This document shows positions 8,481-17,818 of a stretch of 64,000 nucleotides of DNA, in pieces. A program made the translations under genes and the position numbers. Origin of the DNA: Vulcanimicrobiota bacterium (lineage in GTDB: Bacteria; Vulcanimicrobiota; Xenobia; Xenobiales; JADMJV01). Every line of letters begins with the position of its first letter. The first letter of the stretch is position 1. The notes beneath the pieces were generated by a model, which was not told where the DNA came from, searched no databases, and saw only the letters and a list, made by a program, of their open reading frames with translations. Location of the stretch: assembly GCA_019637395.1 (NCBI GenBank), contig JAHBVR010000006.1:248001-312000 (forward strand). Reading direction: 5' to 3'.

Positions 8481-9668
8481 TCAAGGCAGATTGGAATGAA
8501 CCATCACTTCGCCATTATTCAAGACCACGGCCATCAGCGTCTTTTCGACGGCGGGGTCGCTGGCTACGCCGGCGGACAGGGGCAGGCGGGAGAGAACGGT
8601 GCCGGTGGCCGGATCCAATTTGACGATGGCCGGTGAGGTGTCAGCCAGATAACAGCCGCCTTCCTTCCAGGCTACGGCGCTGGCGCAGCGCAACGGGAGG
8701 GTCCAGCGGCGGCGGCCGCCGGCATCCCAACTGGCCACCTGATGGCGGGTGGCCAGGTAGATGTTGCCGTCGTCGTCCACGGCGGGGCGGGCCAGGATTT
8801 CCCCGGAGCCCGAATAGCACTGACTCCAACCCGGAAAAGGCTTGATCCAGTTGCCACTGTTACTGCGCAAGGCCAGCAAGCCGCTGACCGTCACTTCGAC
8901 CACGCCCAGAGGATGCGGACTGGGCGGCAGCAGCGGCCGCGGCAGTTGAGTTCCCAGGGTAGCGCTGCGCCAGCCTGACTGCAAATCCACCTGATGGAGA
9001 TGGCCGCGAGCCGTGCCCAGATAGACGGTGGAACCGACCAACACCGGGGGCCCGAGCCACTGGTCGCCGCGCTGCAGGCGTAGATGACCGAGGTTCTTCC
9101 ATTCCGTCCACTCTTTATTGCCGGACAACAACTGCCCCCCGTCACCCAACTGAATCCACGATTTAGCATCGCGCGGCACGGTCCAGCCGGAGTGGTCGCG
9201 AGGAAGAATCTGCCGAGTTTCGCCCGTCTCCGGCTGCACCAGCACAGCCGGCTGGCCGGGCTGTTGAAATAAAAGCTGACCATTGACCAGACGCGGCGAT
9301 TCCGTCATAGGCCAGCTCATATCTCGCTTCCACATCAGTTTGCCGTCGGAACCGTAGGCGAATAAAAAATTGGAGTGCGGGGAGGTAACCAGCACGATGC
9401 CCTGGTATATGCGCGCCTGCCAATCGGCGGGACCTAAAGTTCCGGGAACTTTCCACGTCATCCAGGGTTGAGCCAGCGCATTCGGGGTACACAGAACGGC
9501 AAGGCAAAGCAGCCACCCGAAAAGACGTTCGCCAGGAACTTTTGTTTGCGAAACAAAGGTTTCGAACTTCCTGAAAGTGGAATTCTTTTCGGAAGAAAAG
9601 TGAGTATTTTTCAAGATCGTCAAAAGGGCGGCCTTCGAAGCGGAGAACATATCGCGACTTAGGCTCAT
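8481..9668 (-). CDS. Exported beta-propeller (PQQ-like repeat) protein
   Basis: Blade-like repeats recur through the protein: FAYGSDGKLMWKRD, YLGTARGHLHQVDLQSG, YLATRHQVASWDAGGRRRW, and YLADTSPAIVKLDPATG. These are typical of PQQ/quinoprotein-like propellers that bind partners or substrates outside the cytoplasm. A signal peptide (LFGWLLCLAVLCTPNALAQ) begins only around residue 49 if the ATG at 9668 is used. The AT-rich DNA at about 9541-9668 with a TTTGTTT-GCG-AAACAAA dyad looks more like a promoter than coding sequence, so the true start is probably shorter and may be a rare codon. Divergent from bamA. Possibly a BamB-like helper, by context only. Confidence 0.6.
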   Translation of the reverse strand: MSLSRDMFSASKAALLTILKNTHFSSEKNSTFRKFETFVSQTKVPGERLFGWLLCLAVLCTPNALAQPWMTWKVPGTLGPADWQARIYQGIVLVTSPHSNFLFAYGSDGKLMWKRDMSWPMTESPRLVNGQLLFQQPGQPAVLVQPETGETRQILPRDHSGWTVPRDAKSWIQLGDGGQLLSGNKEWTEWKNLGHLRLQRGDQWLGPPVLVGSTVYLGTARGHLHQVDLQSGWRSATLGTQLPRPLLPPSPHPLGVVEVTVSGLLALRSNSGNWIKPFPGWSQCYSGSGEILARPAVDDDGNIYLATRHQVASWDAGGRRRWTLPLRCASAVAWKEGGCYLADTSPAIVKLDPATGTVLSRLPLSAGVASDPAVEKTLMAVVLNNGEVMVHSNLP

Positions 9669-9739
9669 CTGAGATGTGCTTCTGGCTCGGTGAGGCCAGA
9701 TCCTCGATCATGACGATGAGTGACCGTGGGAGGTTTAGG

Positions 9740-12076
9740 GTGAAAAAACCGCGTTGGCGCAAATTTGCCATAGCCGTTTGCAGTTCGTTGGTGATGGCTT
9801 CGCCTACCTGGGCACAAGAAGTCAACCAGCAGCGTGGCAAACTGGTGGCCATTGAAGATCAACAACTGGTCATCGAGCAAAACGGACAGACCCTGCGTTT
9901 TGCCCGGAGCCCTGAGCAGGCCTGCGACCTTCCCGCCGGTTCCGAAGTGGTGGTCCAATACCGCCAGGGCGAGGAAGGCTTCGAACTGGTCCAGGTGGCT
10001 CGCGCCGAAGAGCCACCTGCAGCGGAGCAGCCCCCAGCCGCCGAACAGCCCGAACAGCCCGCCGAGCAGCCGGCTCCCGCCTCGCCCGCGCCTCAGCCGG
10101 AACAACCCACTCCTCCGGCCGAGCCTCCCGCCCCTCCGGCCGAGCAGCCCACGCTTCCTCCGTCCACGCCCACCCCGCCGCCCACCACCGGCGAGCCGGA
10201 TCAGAACACCCCCCGCATTGTCAACATCGAAGTCGAAGGCAATAACAACGTGCCCACCGACGAGGTGCTGCAGGTGGTCTCGACGCGTATCGGCGATCCA
10301 CTGCTGGAGCCGCGCCTGAAGCGCGACGCCCAGGCCATCTTTGACCTTGGTTACTTCACCGACGTGCGCCTCGATTACCGCATGGCCCCGGGCGGCCTGC
10401 GCCTGGTCTTCCGCGTGCTGGAAAACCCCATGATCAATGAGGTGCGCGTTTCCGGCACCAACGTGGTCGGCACCGACAAAATCGTGTCGCTGATGGAAAC
10501 CAAGCCCGGCAAAATCCTCAACACCCGCTACCTGCGCTCCGACATCGAAGCCGTCAATCAATACTACAATGAAGAACTCGGCTACCTGCTGGCCAACCAC
10601 GTGGAAGACCTGACCTTCGAAAAGGGCATCCTCTCCTTGAAGATCAAGGACGGCATGAAGATCAACCAGATCGTGGTCGAGGGCGTGACCGTCTTCCCCA
10701 TCGAGAGAGTGCAGTCGCTGGTGCGCCTCAAGCCCGGCGACCTCTTCAACCGCAAGACGGCCGAAGCGGACGGCACGGCCATCTCCAAACTATACGAGGA
10801 CAACGACTACATCCTCGACACCATCCGCCCCAGCATCGATCCGGAAAAAGGCATCGTCACCTTCCGCGTGCAGGAAGCCGTGCTCCAGGAGATCCGGGTG
10901 GAAGGCAACAGCCGTACCACCACCGATACGGTCATCCGCAACATGCGCTCCAAAGCCGGCGACGTCATGCAGAAGAAGCGCATCCAGAAGGACCTGGAGC
11001 GCCTGCAGAACCTCGGTTTTTTCAAAAAGGTGGAAATCAACCCCGAGCCCGGCACCGAGCCGGGCAAGGTCATCCTGGTGCTGGACGTGGAAGAGCAGAA
11101 ATCCGGTCTGGCCACCATCGGCCTCGGCTACGCCGGCGGCGGCACCGGCGCTCTGCGTCCGGGTGTAACCGGCTCGGTTTCGCTCTCCGACCGCAATCTG
11201 TTCGGCGAAGGCAAGACCTACCAGATTCAACTGCAGGCGGGCGGCCAGGTGCGTAGCGGCGGTATCAGCTACCTCGATCCCGCCATCAACGATAACCAGG
11301 ACTCTTTCGGCGTGTCCGTTTACTATAGCCAGTTGATTGGCATCCAGCAGAACGTGCTGGTCAACAACGTCAGCCAGCTGGCTTTCTACGACGACCAGCG
11401 CTACGGCGTCTCGGTGACTTACGGACACCCTTTCACCGATAATCTACGCGGCTTCGTCACGCTGCGCCACGATGACATCAACATCACCCGCAACTCATCC
11501 TCCGCCATCGAACCGCTGGGCACCGGCAAAGGCTCGATCAACGGCATCTCGCTCAACACCATCTACGACACCCGTGACGACCTCTTCAACCCCCACGTGG
11601 GCACCTACGCGTCCGGCGGCATCTCGCACGCCGGACTGGGCGGCTCCTTCAATTTCAACAAGTACAACGCCGAAATTCGCCACTATGTGCCGCTCTGGGA
11701 TCGCCACACGATTGCATTACGCGGCTGGTATGGTAAAGTCACAGGCGCCTCGATTCCCGGCTCGGAGTTCTTCTACGCCGGCGGCGTGGACACGCTGCGC
11801 GGCTATACTCAAAACCGCTTCGTGGGAACTGACTTTTTAGTATTCAATGCTGAATATCGCTTCCCACTGGGTAATATCAAATTCCTCAACGGCGCCATCT
11901 TCGCCGACTACGGTAACGCCTGGTTTCCCGGCATCACCGAATCGCGGTTGCGCTTCGACGGCGGTGTGGGCCTGCGTATCGTCTTCCCATCGCTGGGCCT
12001 GGGCGTAATCCGCGTGGACTACGCCATCAGCGAGGAAGGCGGCCGCGCCAGCATCGGTATCGGCCAATCGTTCTAA
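9740..12076 (+). CDS. bamA: BamA/Omp85 outer-membrane assembly protein
   Basis: Central pore of the machine that folds beta-barrels into the outer membrane. I choose the GTG at 9740 because GGAGG (9729-9733) lies 6 bases upstream and a signal peptide follows at once (ending MASPTWAQ). It is 778 aa. After a short N-terminal domain comes a Pro/Glu/Ala-rich linker (about residues 90-155), then POTRA domains (IVNIEVEGNNNVPTDEVLQV; EVRVSGTNVVGTDKI; INQIVVEGVTVFP; IRVEGNSRTTTDTVIRNM). The C-terminal half is the barrel, ending in a terminal Phe (IGIGQSF) as outer-membrane proteins do. A VDTLRGYTQNRF segment matches the conserved L6/RGF-type loop. It heads the envelope operon. Confidence 0.93.
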   Translation: MKKPRWRKFAIAVCSSLVMASPTWAQEVNQQRGKLVAIEDQQLVIEQNGQTLRFARSPEQACDLPAGSEVVVQYRQGEEGFELVQVARAEEPPAAEQPPAAEQPEQPAEQPAPASPAPQPEQPTPPAEPPAPPAEQPTLPPSTPTPPPTTGEPDQNTPRIVNIEVEGNNNVPTDEVLQVVSTRIGDPLLEPRLKRDAQAIFDLGYFTDVRLDYRMAPGGLRLVFRVLENPMINEVRVSGTNVVGTDKIVSLMETKPGKILNTRYLRSDIEAVNQYYNEELGYLLANHVEDLTFEKGILSLKIKDGMKINQIVVEGVTVFPIERVQSLVRLKPGDLFNRKTAEADGTAISKLYEDNDYILDTIRPSIDPEKGIVTFRVQEAVLQEIRVEGNSRTTTDTVIRNMRSKAGDVMQKKRIQKDLERLQNLGFFKKVEINPEPGTEPGKVILVLDVEEQKSGLATIGLGYAGGGTGALRPGVTGSVSLSDRNLFGEGKTYQIQLQAGGQVRSGGISYLDPAINDNQDSFGVSVYYSQLIGIQQNVLVNNVSQLAFYDDQRYGVSVTYGHPFTDNLRGFVTLRHDDINITRNSSSAIEPLGTGKGSINGISLNTIYDTRDDLFNPHVGTYASGGISHAGLGGSFNFNKYNAEIRHYVPLWDRHTIALRGWYGKVTGASIPGSEFFYAGGVDTLRGYTQNRFVGTDFLVFNAEYRFPLGNIKFLNGAIFADYGNAWFPGITESRLRFDGGVGLRIVFPSLGLGVIRVDYAISEEGGRASIGIGQSF

Positions 12077-12096
12077 AGAAAGAGGACAACTCGTTC

Positions 12097-12996
12097 ATGT
12101 TGCTACGCAAACTCAGCCCGGCCCTGCTGCTCTTGGGACTCAGTCTGTCGGTCGTCACCGGCTGCCAAAACCAGGGAAGCGGCCCGGCCGCCAACACCCC
12201 CGCGGCCACCCGTACGGTGGGTGCGGTGGACATGGAAGCGCTGGTGGGACTGGATGAGTTCAAGAAGGCCCAGAAAGATATCGACAAGCTGTCCGAAGAC
12301 TTCCGCAAGGAAGCGGAAGCCAAGCTCCCCAAGAACCCGCGGGACTGGCAGAAAAAAGACCAGGTCTGGCTGACCGAAAAGCGCACCGAAGTCCAGAAAA
12401 AGCAGAACGCGATCATGGAGCCGCTGCAGCAACGCAAGGAAGCGGCTATCTTGAAGATTTCCCGAGACCATAAACTGACCGTCATGCTGGACAAGCGCAT
12501 CGTCGTCTACGGCGTGGCCGACTACACCGACGAAGTCAAAAAGACGTTCCAGGGCAAGGACGAAATCAAGGTGGGCGACGAGGTCGATACCAGCAAGTCG
12601 CCCATCGGCTACTTCGACCAGGACGTGGTGCGCTCGCTCAAGGTCTTCCAACTGGTGGAGACCCAGGTGCAGCGCAAGCAGATGGAACTGATGAAGAAGC
12701 TTCAGGAAGCCAAGGACAAAGTCAGCCCGGCCGAACTCGAAGTGCTTCAGAACAACGCCAGCGGCGAACTGGAAGCCTACAAAGAGCAACTGGTCACCGA
12801 GCTGTTCTCCAAAGTCAACGACTCGGTCAAAGAGGTGGCCGAGTCTCAGGGCCTGGCCCTGGTACTGGACAAAACCCACGTGCTCCAGGGCGGCCGCAAC
12901 ATGACCAGCGAAGTGGTCGACACCTTCCTCAAGAAAACGGCCGACAAAGGCGGCGATAAGCCGCGCAAAGCCCCCAGCGGGACACCCACGCCGTGA
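12097..12996 (+). CDS. OmpH/Skp-like periplasmic chaperone, lipoprotein form (two OmpH-like units)
   Basis: A signal peptide ends in a lipobox, SVVTGC (Cys about residue 23), so the protein is probably lipid-anchored rather than soluble like E. coli Skp. Two OmpH-like units follow: the first starts VGAVDMEALVGLDEF and ends LTVMLDKRIVVYGVADYT, the second starts PIGYFDQDVVRSL and ends LALVLDKTHVLQGG. Each has the usual strand, charged coiled-coil arm, strand order. Skp holds unfolded outer-membrane proteins on the way to Bam, consistent with its place right after bamA. GAGGA lies about ten bases before the ATG. It overlaps the next gene by 4 bases. Confidence 0.8.
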   Translation: MLLRKLSPALLLLGLSLSVVTGCQNQGSGPAANTPAATRTVGAVDMEALVGLDEFKKAQKDIDKLSEDFRKEAEAKLPKNPRDWQKKDQVWLTEKRTEVQKKQNAIMEPLQQRKEAAILKISRDHKLTVMLDKRIVVYGVADYTDEVKKTFQGKDEIKVGDEVDTSKSPIGYFDQDVVRSLKVFQLVETQVQRKQMELMKKLQEAKDKVSPAELEVLQNNASGELEAYKEQLVTELFSKVNDSVKEVAESQGLALVLDKTHVLQGGRNMTSEVVDTFLKKTADKGGDKPRKAPSGTPTP

Positions 12997-14390
12997 AGGC
13001 CCGCCCCCTGATCTTGGGGGTGCTGAGCTTGCTGGTGGCCGGATGTAACTCAGGCCCCGGCGCCACCCCGACTCCGACCACGACACCCGGCACCAGCGCC
13101 GCTCTCAAGGAAGAGCTGGCCGTGGTGGAAGGGGCCAAGCTGCTCGAACAACACCCGGACTATTCCAAGCTGCGCGATCTGGAGCAGCAGATGCAAAAGC
13201 TCGAGACGGAAAAGAAAGAGGTTTCCGAAAAGGGCCAGCGCGACGCTTTCAAAAACACCAGGAGCACCTTTCTGCGCGCCCTGGAACAGGCCAAAGCCGA
13301 GATGCAGCAAGAACAGGCCTCCATCTCCGGCGAGATGGACGGCTTGGCCCGCGCTCTGCAGGGCCAGATGGCCGCCGAAATGACGGAAATCAAGGCCAAG
13401 CTGGACGCAGAACTGAAAGGCACCATCGAGAAGTATCGCCCGGCCGATACGGTCAAGCTCAATGACCGGGGCGTTCAGGCCGTGGGTGAGTACGGCGAAA
13501 ACCTCAAGCTGATGGCGGCGCGCAACCTGACCGCCCACCGCCTCGAGAAAGAAAAATCCACCCGAGCCGAAATCGACGCCGAGCGCAACCGGCTTGATCA
13601 GCAAATCGCCGCTTACGAAGACGAAGTCAGCATGAAGTATCAGGAAGAGAAGCTCAACCTGCAACTGAAAATGCAGAACAGTCCCAACGAAGAGACGGAA
13701 AAGATCACGCGCGAGCGCCTCAACGTCATTGATGATGAAGTCTCGGCCGCCAAAGCCGAGAAGCGCAAAGAAATCGACGCTCAGATGGTGGCCTTTCACG
13801 ACAAGAAACAGGCCGAGTTCGAAAGCGAAATGAAGGTTTATGAAGCGCGCTTGCGCGATGAAATCGCCGTCAAAGTCGGCGGGCGTCGCAGCGAATTGAT
13901 GAACCAGAGCAGCACTTCGGTGGCACCTCCGCCGGAAATCAAAGCTAAAATCGAGGCGGCCCAGGCTACCATGCAGTCGGCCATGGAAAGTCGCAAAGCC
14001 GAGCTGATGTCGGCCATGAAGGCCAAGGAATCGGAAGCCCGCGCCCGTCTGGAAGCCAAACAGGCCCAGATCAAGGAGCGCCTGCAACAGCTTGAAAAAG
14101 AACTGCAACAGCAACTGGCCAAGCGCACCGATTTCCTGGATCAGAAGAGCAAAGCTCGCCTGGCCGAGATCGACAAAAGCCTGGAAAAGTGCAAAGCCGA
14201 CTATAAGATCGTTTACGACAAAATGCGTGAAGATCTCGACAAGATGGTGGGCAAGGTGGCCGACAAGAAAAAGGTGCCCATGGTCATCAGCGTGTACAAA
14301 GGCAAATCCAGCTTCGAAGATCAGAATTTAGAACTGCAAGATCTGACCGACCTCAGTATGGTCGAGATCAAACAGATGGGAAATCACTGA
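12993..14390 (+). CDS. Coiled-coil lipoprotein (Skp-related, long arm)
   Basis: Starts at GTG 12993 in a GTGA overlap. The signal peptide ends in the lipobox LLVAGC (Cys about residue 18), followed by a Pro/Thr linker. The rest of the 465 residues is almost wholly charged alpha-helix with heptad-like Leu/Ala spacing, broken by short non-helical stretches such as SSTSVAPPPEI. The start of the mature domain (KLLEQHPDYSKLRDLEQQM) resembles the beginning of OmpH-type arms. I infer a periplasmic coiled-coil rod that may act as an enlarged chaperone arm or spacer. Function unproven. Confidence 0.75.
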   Translation: MKARPLILGVLSLLVAGCNSGPGATPTPTTTPGTSAALKEELAVVEGAKLLEQHPDYSKLRDLEQQMQKLETEKKEVSEKGQRDAFKNTRSTFLRALEQAKAEMQQEQASISGEMDGLARALQGQMAAEMTEIKAKLDAELKGTIEKYRPADTVKLNDRGVQAVGEYGENLKLMAARNLTAHRLEKEKSTRAEIDAERNRLDQQIAAYEDEVSMKYQEEKLNLQLKMQNSPNEETEKITRERLNVIDDEVSAAKAEKRKEIDAQMVAFHDKKQAEFESEMKVYEARLRDEIAVKVGGRRSELMNQSSTSVAPPPEIKAKIEAAQATMQSAMESRKAELMSAMKAKESEARARLEAKQAQIKERLQQLEKELQQQLAKRTDFLDQKSKARLAEIDKSLEKCKADYKIVYDKMREDLDKMVGKVADKKKVPMVISVYKGKSSFEDQNLELQDLTDLSMVEIKQMGNH

Positions 14391-14391
14391 T

Positions 14392-14886
14392 ATGAAATGG
14401 CTGCTGCCGCTGCTGGCCCTGGGACTGCTGGGCTGCAACAACGAGAGCCCCCAGACGCCGGCGGCCAGTTCCAAACTGCTGGTGGCCAAGCTGGATACCC
14501 TGCCTATCCTCCAGCAGGATCCGGCCTATCAGGAACTGGCCCAAAAATATACCGCCGAAAATATCAAGCTGCGCCAGAGCATGGAAAAGAAGCTGGCTGA
14601 CGGTGGAATCAAGGGCGATCCCAGAGAGACTTACCTCAAGGAACAGGCCAAACTCAACGACAAGTGGATGAAGCAAACCAACGATTTCATTCAGACTCGC
14701 CACACCAAAATGCGGGAAGTGGTCAAGGCTCTGTGCGAAGAGAAGAAGATCGACATGGTGCTCATCGACTCCAAGGCCTACCGCACGGTCGCCTATGGCG
14801 CCTTCGACATCACCCAGGATGTGTTGATGAAGATTTACGGCAGTCCCAACGGTCCGGCAGCCACGCCTCAAGGAACCCCCAAATGA
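14392..14886 (+). CDS. OmpH/Skp-like lipoprotein
   Basis: 164 aa starting one base after the previous stop. The signal peptide and lipobox (LALGLLGC, Cys about 15) are clear. The mature part has the Skp plan: strand (LLVAKLDTLPILQQDP), charged helical arm, then strand (KIDMVLIDSKAYRTVAYGAFDIT) and a final helix. Third of four related genes between bamA and lpxD, overlapping the next by 4 bases (ATGA). Presumed periplasmic holdase. Confidence 0.8.
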   Translation: MKWLLPLLALGLLGCNNESPQTPAASSKLLVAKLDTLPILQQDPAYQELAQKYTAENIKLRQSMEKKLADGGIKGDPRETYLKEQAKLNDKWMKQTNDFIQTRHTKMREVVKALCEEKKIDMVLIDSKAYRTVAYGAFDITQDVLMKIYGSPNGPAATPQGTPK

Positions 14887-15344
14887 AAAAATCCCTGATC
14901 TTACTGGTGGCTGGAGTCAGCCTGGCGGGCGGCTGCGGCGGCGGACAAAGCGGCGACGGCAAGATGCGCGTGGGCGTCCTGGACACCACCCGCATTCTGG
15001 CGGAAATGCCTAAGTACAAGGACCTCCAATCAAATCTGGCGCGCGAGCAGCGCGAATTCCAGACAAAGATACAGAGCCAGTTGCCCCAGCCCGGCGCCGA
15101 CATCAGCGACGAGAAGAAAAAGCAACTGGAGCAGGAAGTGAACAAAAAACGCTCCGAGTTCCAGACCCGCGTTAATCAGACCCTGCAGGCCGCCATTAAG
15201 GACATCAAAGATCTGACCACTCAGGTGGCTGAGGAAAAGCATCTCGACCTGGTGGTGGTATCCACGCCATTCAATCCCTCGGTGCACTACAACGGCGGTC
15301 AGGACGTGACCATCGACGTGCTCCTCAAGCTGAAGCGCATCTAA
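14883..15344 (+). CDS. OmpH/Skp-like lipoprotein
   Basis: 153 aa from the ATG at 14883, which overlaps the preceding stop by 4 bases; the frame is open upstream but would overlap the previous gene widely. The signal peptide has a Cys in SLAGGC. MRVGVLDTTRILAEMPKYKDLQ is the classic OmpH opening strand-helix, followed by a charged arm and LDLVVVSTPFNPSVHYNG plus VTIDVLLKL, the usual end of the family. Fourth in the series, immediately before lpxD, as skp-lpxD is in many Gram-negatives. Confidence 0.85.
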   Translation: MKKSLILLVAGVSLAGGCGGGQSGDGKMRVGVLDTTRILAEMPKYKDLQSNLAREQREFQTKIQSQLPQPGADISDEKKKQLEQEVNKKRSEFQTRVNQTLQAAIKDIKDLTTQVAEEKHLDLVVVSTPFNPSVHYNGGQDVTIDVLLKLKRI

Positions 15345-15345
15345 C

Positions 15346-16038
15346 ATGGCGGTACATCCCAAGGCCTGGGTCGATCCGTCTGCTCAGCTAGGCGAGGGCG
15401 TCGAAGTGGGAGCTTTTGCGGTGGTCGAAGCCGGCGCTCAAGTCGGCGCCGGCAGCAAACTGGGACCACATACCTATGTTGGCGCCGGCGTGCGCCTGGG
15501 GGCCGGCTGTGTGCTCGAAGCCGGGGCCGTGCTGCTAGCCGGCTGTGTGCTCGGCGATGAGTGCGTGCTGCAACCCGGCAGCGTTCTAGGAAGCACCGGG
15601 TTCGGCTTTGTCATCCACCAGGGAGAGCATCTGCACATTCCTCAGGTATCCGGCGTGGAGGTCGGTTCGCAAACGGTCATCGGAGCGGCCACCTGTGTCG
15701 ACCGGGGCACTCTGGAACCAACCCGGATCGGCTCTCAAGTGCGCCTCGGAGCCCAGGTCCAGGTGGCTCACAACGTCACCATCGGTGACCGCACCGCCAT
15801 CGACATGCAGTCGGGTTTTGCCGGTTCCTCCAGTATCGGCAGCGACTGCCGGATCGGCATGCAGGTCGGCATGGCCGGCCACTCCAGCGTGGGCGATCGC
15901 AGTCGCCTGGCCCCGCGCACCGGCAACCTGCGCAAAGCGCCGGCCGACAGTGATCTATGGGGATTCCCGGCCCGTCCGCGGGCCGAGGCAATGAAGGCAC
16001 AGGCGGCTCTGTCGCTACTCAGCAAACTTGATACGTAA
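15346..16038 (+). CDS. lpxD: UDP-3-O-acylglucosamine N-acyltransferase, short form (LpxD)
   Basis: LpxD adds the N-linked acyl chain in lipid A synthesis using acyl-ACP. The 230 residues are hexapeptide repeats of a left-handed beta-helix (for example VGAGSKLGPHTYVGAGVRLG). The family-typical STGFGFV segment and the HNV motif with the likely catalytic His (VQVAHNVTIG, residue about 144) are present, as is the MQVGMAGHSSVGD turn. The usual N-terminal uridine-binding domain of about 100 residues is absent: the gene starts straight in the beta-helix one base after the previous stop. Either this lineage has a reduced LpxD or it is a related acyltransferase; position between skp-like genes and lpxC favours LpxD. 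Confidence 0.8.
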   Translation: MAVHPKAWVDPSAQLGEGVEVGAFAVVEAGAQVGAGSKLGPHTYVGAGVRLGAGCVLEAGAVLLAGCVLGDECVLQPGSVLGSTGFGFVIHQGEHLHIPQVSGVEVGSQTVIGAATCVDRGTLEPTRIGSQVRLGAQVQVAHNVTIGDRTAIDMQSGFAGSSSIGSDCRIGMQVGMAGHSSVGDRSRLAPRTGNLRKAPADSDLWGFPARPRAEAMKAQAALSLLSKLDT

Positions 16039-17818
16039 GTTGATCCTGGGGGCAGGTGTGTGGTGCGCTCTTTCCATGGCGGGCTGGGCGCAAAATGTGG
16101 AGTTGGGCGGCCAACTGCTCTTCCGGGTGGATAACCCCAAGTTAGCCCAGGCCATCAACACGCGCTTGGAAAATCTGCTGCTGAACGGAGCCGATCCCGG
16201 CGAGCTGAAGCTGGTTACGCTCAAGGCCGGCATCGGCATCTACTGGGGCAAGTTGGAAATCGTGGTGGTCAGCAAAGAGCTGGCCGAAGCCAATTCCAGC
16301 CAGCCCAAGGCGCTGGCCAGCCTGTGGCTCAAGCGCTTGCGGGAAGTGGCCGAAGTCGGCTTGCTCAAACTCAATCCGGCTCGCCTGGAACTGCCCATCG
16401 ACGGGGAAGGCACCATTGCCGTCAGCGGCCTGGCCAGCGGACCTTTTTCGGTACAGGACAGCAGCGGGCGAGTCCAGGTCAGTGAAGACAACCCCTCCCA
16501 GTTGCGGGTGAAGGGGCGGGCGGTGGGCAAGACCAAGATTTTGATCACGCGCGGCAAGGCCAAAGCCTACCTGCTCGTGCATGTTAAAGACTGGGCCGGG
16601 CGCCTGCCCGACACCGTGCAGGTGCAGGTCAGCGGCCGTCCGGCGCCGGGCGAAATGGTGTTGGAAGCGGTGCTACGGGCTTTGCTGACGCAGGCTCGCG
16701 TCAATCCCGGTTGCAAGCTACAGATCGACGTCCCCAGCAATTACCAGGCCGGCCTTCCCAGCGTGCCCCAGGGACAGCAGATGAATATCTCCCTGGTCGG
16801 ACGCATCACCGGTTCGGAAGACTATTATCCGGTCCGCAAGGATATCAAGGCGGGCATCGAGTGTATCCAGGTCGAGCCGGTCGAGCCCAACCTCTTGTTG
16901 GTCAGTAACCGCCCGGAACAGGTGGACAAAGACGGAGTGCTGTTGAGCTATACACTCACTCCCAAGGAACCCAGCCGCCTCATGTACAGCCACATGAACG
17001 CCTCCACCGAGGACCGTAACCTCTGGGTCAATTTGTTCAATCCCAGCGATACCGAAGCCTCAGTTCTGGTCGATTGGAGCTTCTCCGGGCCCAGCCGCAA
17101 TGAAGTCAACGTGGGCCACACGGCCGCGCAACGCTTCCTGAATCGACTTGGGGTCGGAGCCGGCTACGTTCTGCAGATTCCGCCCAACACGCGCCTGGAA
17201 CTGGCCGAACACAGCCTGCAACGTAAAGAATTACTGAGCGGATTCGCGGGCTTGCGCATGCTGAAAGGCAGCAAACTGGAAGTAGAGGTGCTTTCCAAAG
17301 CCGACCCGGGACGCAATGACGGCTCCAAGATCGCCCACCTGGGGGCGCCCTTTAATCCTTTCAAGATTCATCCCCACGGCGTCTTCGCCCAGCCTTATTT
17401 TGAGGAGTGGTTGGAATTGGCGGCCGGGGCCCCTCCCCTGAGTTTCAACTTTGGCGAGAGTCCCTGGCTGATCGACTTCGAGACGGGCCTGCCCAACACC
17501 GGCAATTTCGGGGTGATCTACCGCTGGCATGTGGCCTTGAGCAATCCCACCAACCGCACCCGCTCTTTCGGGCTCTATTTTACTCCCAAGAACGGTGCGG
17601 CCGCTCTGAGCATGCTGCTCAACAACGAAGTGGTCAGCGTTCCCTTCACGCCGCGCAACGAACAGGTCGGCGTGCGCTCTTTTCAACTGGCCCCCGGTCA
17701 AGAAATGAACGTGGACCTGACTACTCTTCCCGAGGCCTCCTCGAGTTACCCGGCGACGCTGGAATTCCGCGAGCTGCAGCCCGGGGAGCCCGGACCGCCT
17801 GAACTGAGGGGGCCGTGA
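16028..17818 (+). CDS. Exported protein of unknown function, 596 aa
   Basis: Starts at TTG 16028, overlapping the lpxD stop by 11 bases. The signal peptide ends SMAGWAQ. Residues about 115-185 (ELPIDGEGTIAVSGL ... RVKGRAVGKTKILIT) have the pattern of the small beta domain seen at the N-terminus of secretin/pilus-formation proteins and bacterial Ig-like folds. The remainder is beta-rich with conserved-looking aromatic segments (NLWVNLFNPSDTEASVLVDW, FNFGESPWLIDF) but matches nothing I can name. Location inside the lipid A genes points to an envelope role. Confidence 0.7.
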   Translation: MIRKLILGAGVWCALSMAGWAQNVELGGQLLFRVDNPKLAQAINTRLENLLLNGADPGELKLVTLKAGIGIYWGKLEIVVVSKELAEANSSQPKALASLWLKRLREVAEVGLLKLNPARLELPIDGEGTIAVSGLASGPFSVQDSSGRVQVSEDNPSQLRVKGRAVGKTKILITRGKAKAYLLVHVKDWAGRLPDTVQVQVSGRPAPGEMVLEAVLRALLTQARVNPGCKLQIDVPSNYQAGLPSVPQGQQMNISLVGRITGSEDYYPVRKDIKAGIECIQVEPVEPNLLLVSNRPEQVDKDGVLLSYTLTPKEPSRLMYSHMNASTEDRNLWVNLFNPSDTEASVLVDWSFSGPSRNEVNVGHTAAQRFLNRLGVGAGYVLQIPPNTRLELAEHSLQRKELLSGFAGLRMLKGSKLEVEVLSKADPGRNDGSKIAHLGAPFNPFKIHPHGVFAQPYFEEWLELAAGAPPLSFNFGESPWLIDFETGLPNTGNFGVIYRWHVALSNPTNRTRSFGLYFTPKNGAAALSMLLNNEVVSVPFTPRNEQVGVRSFQLAPGQEMNVDLTTLPEASSSYPATLEFRELQPGEPGPPELRGP

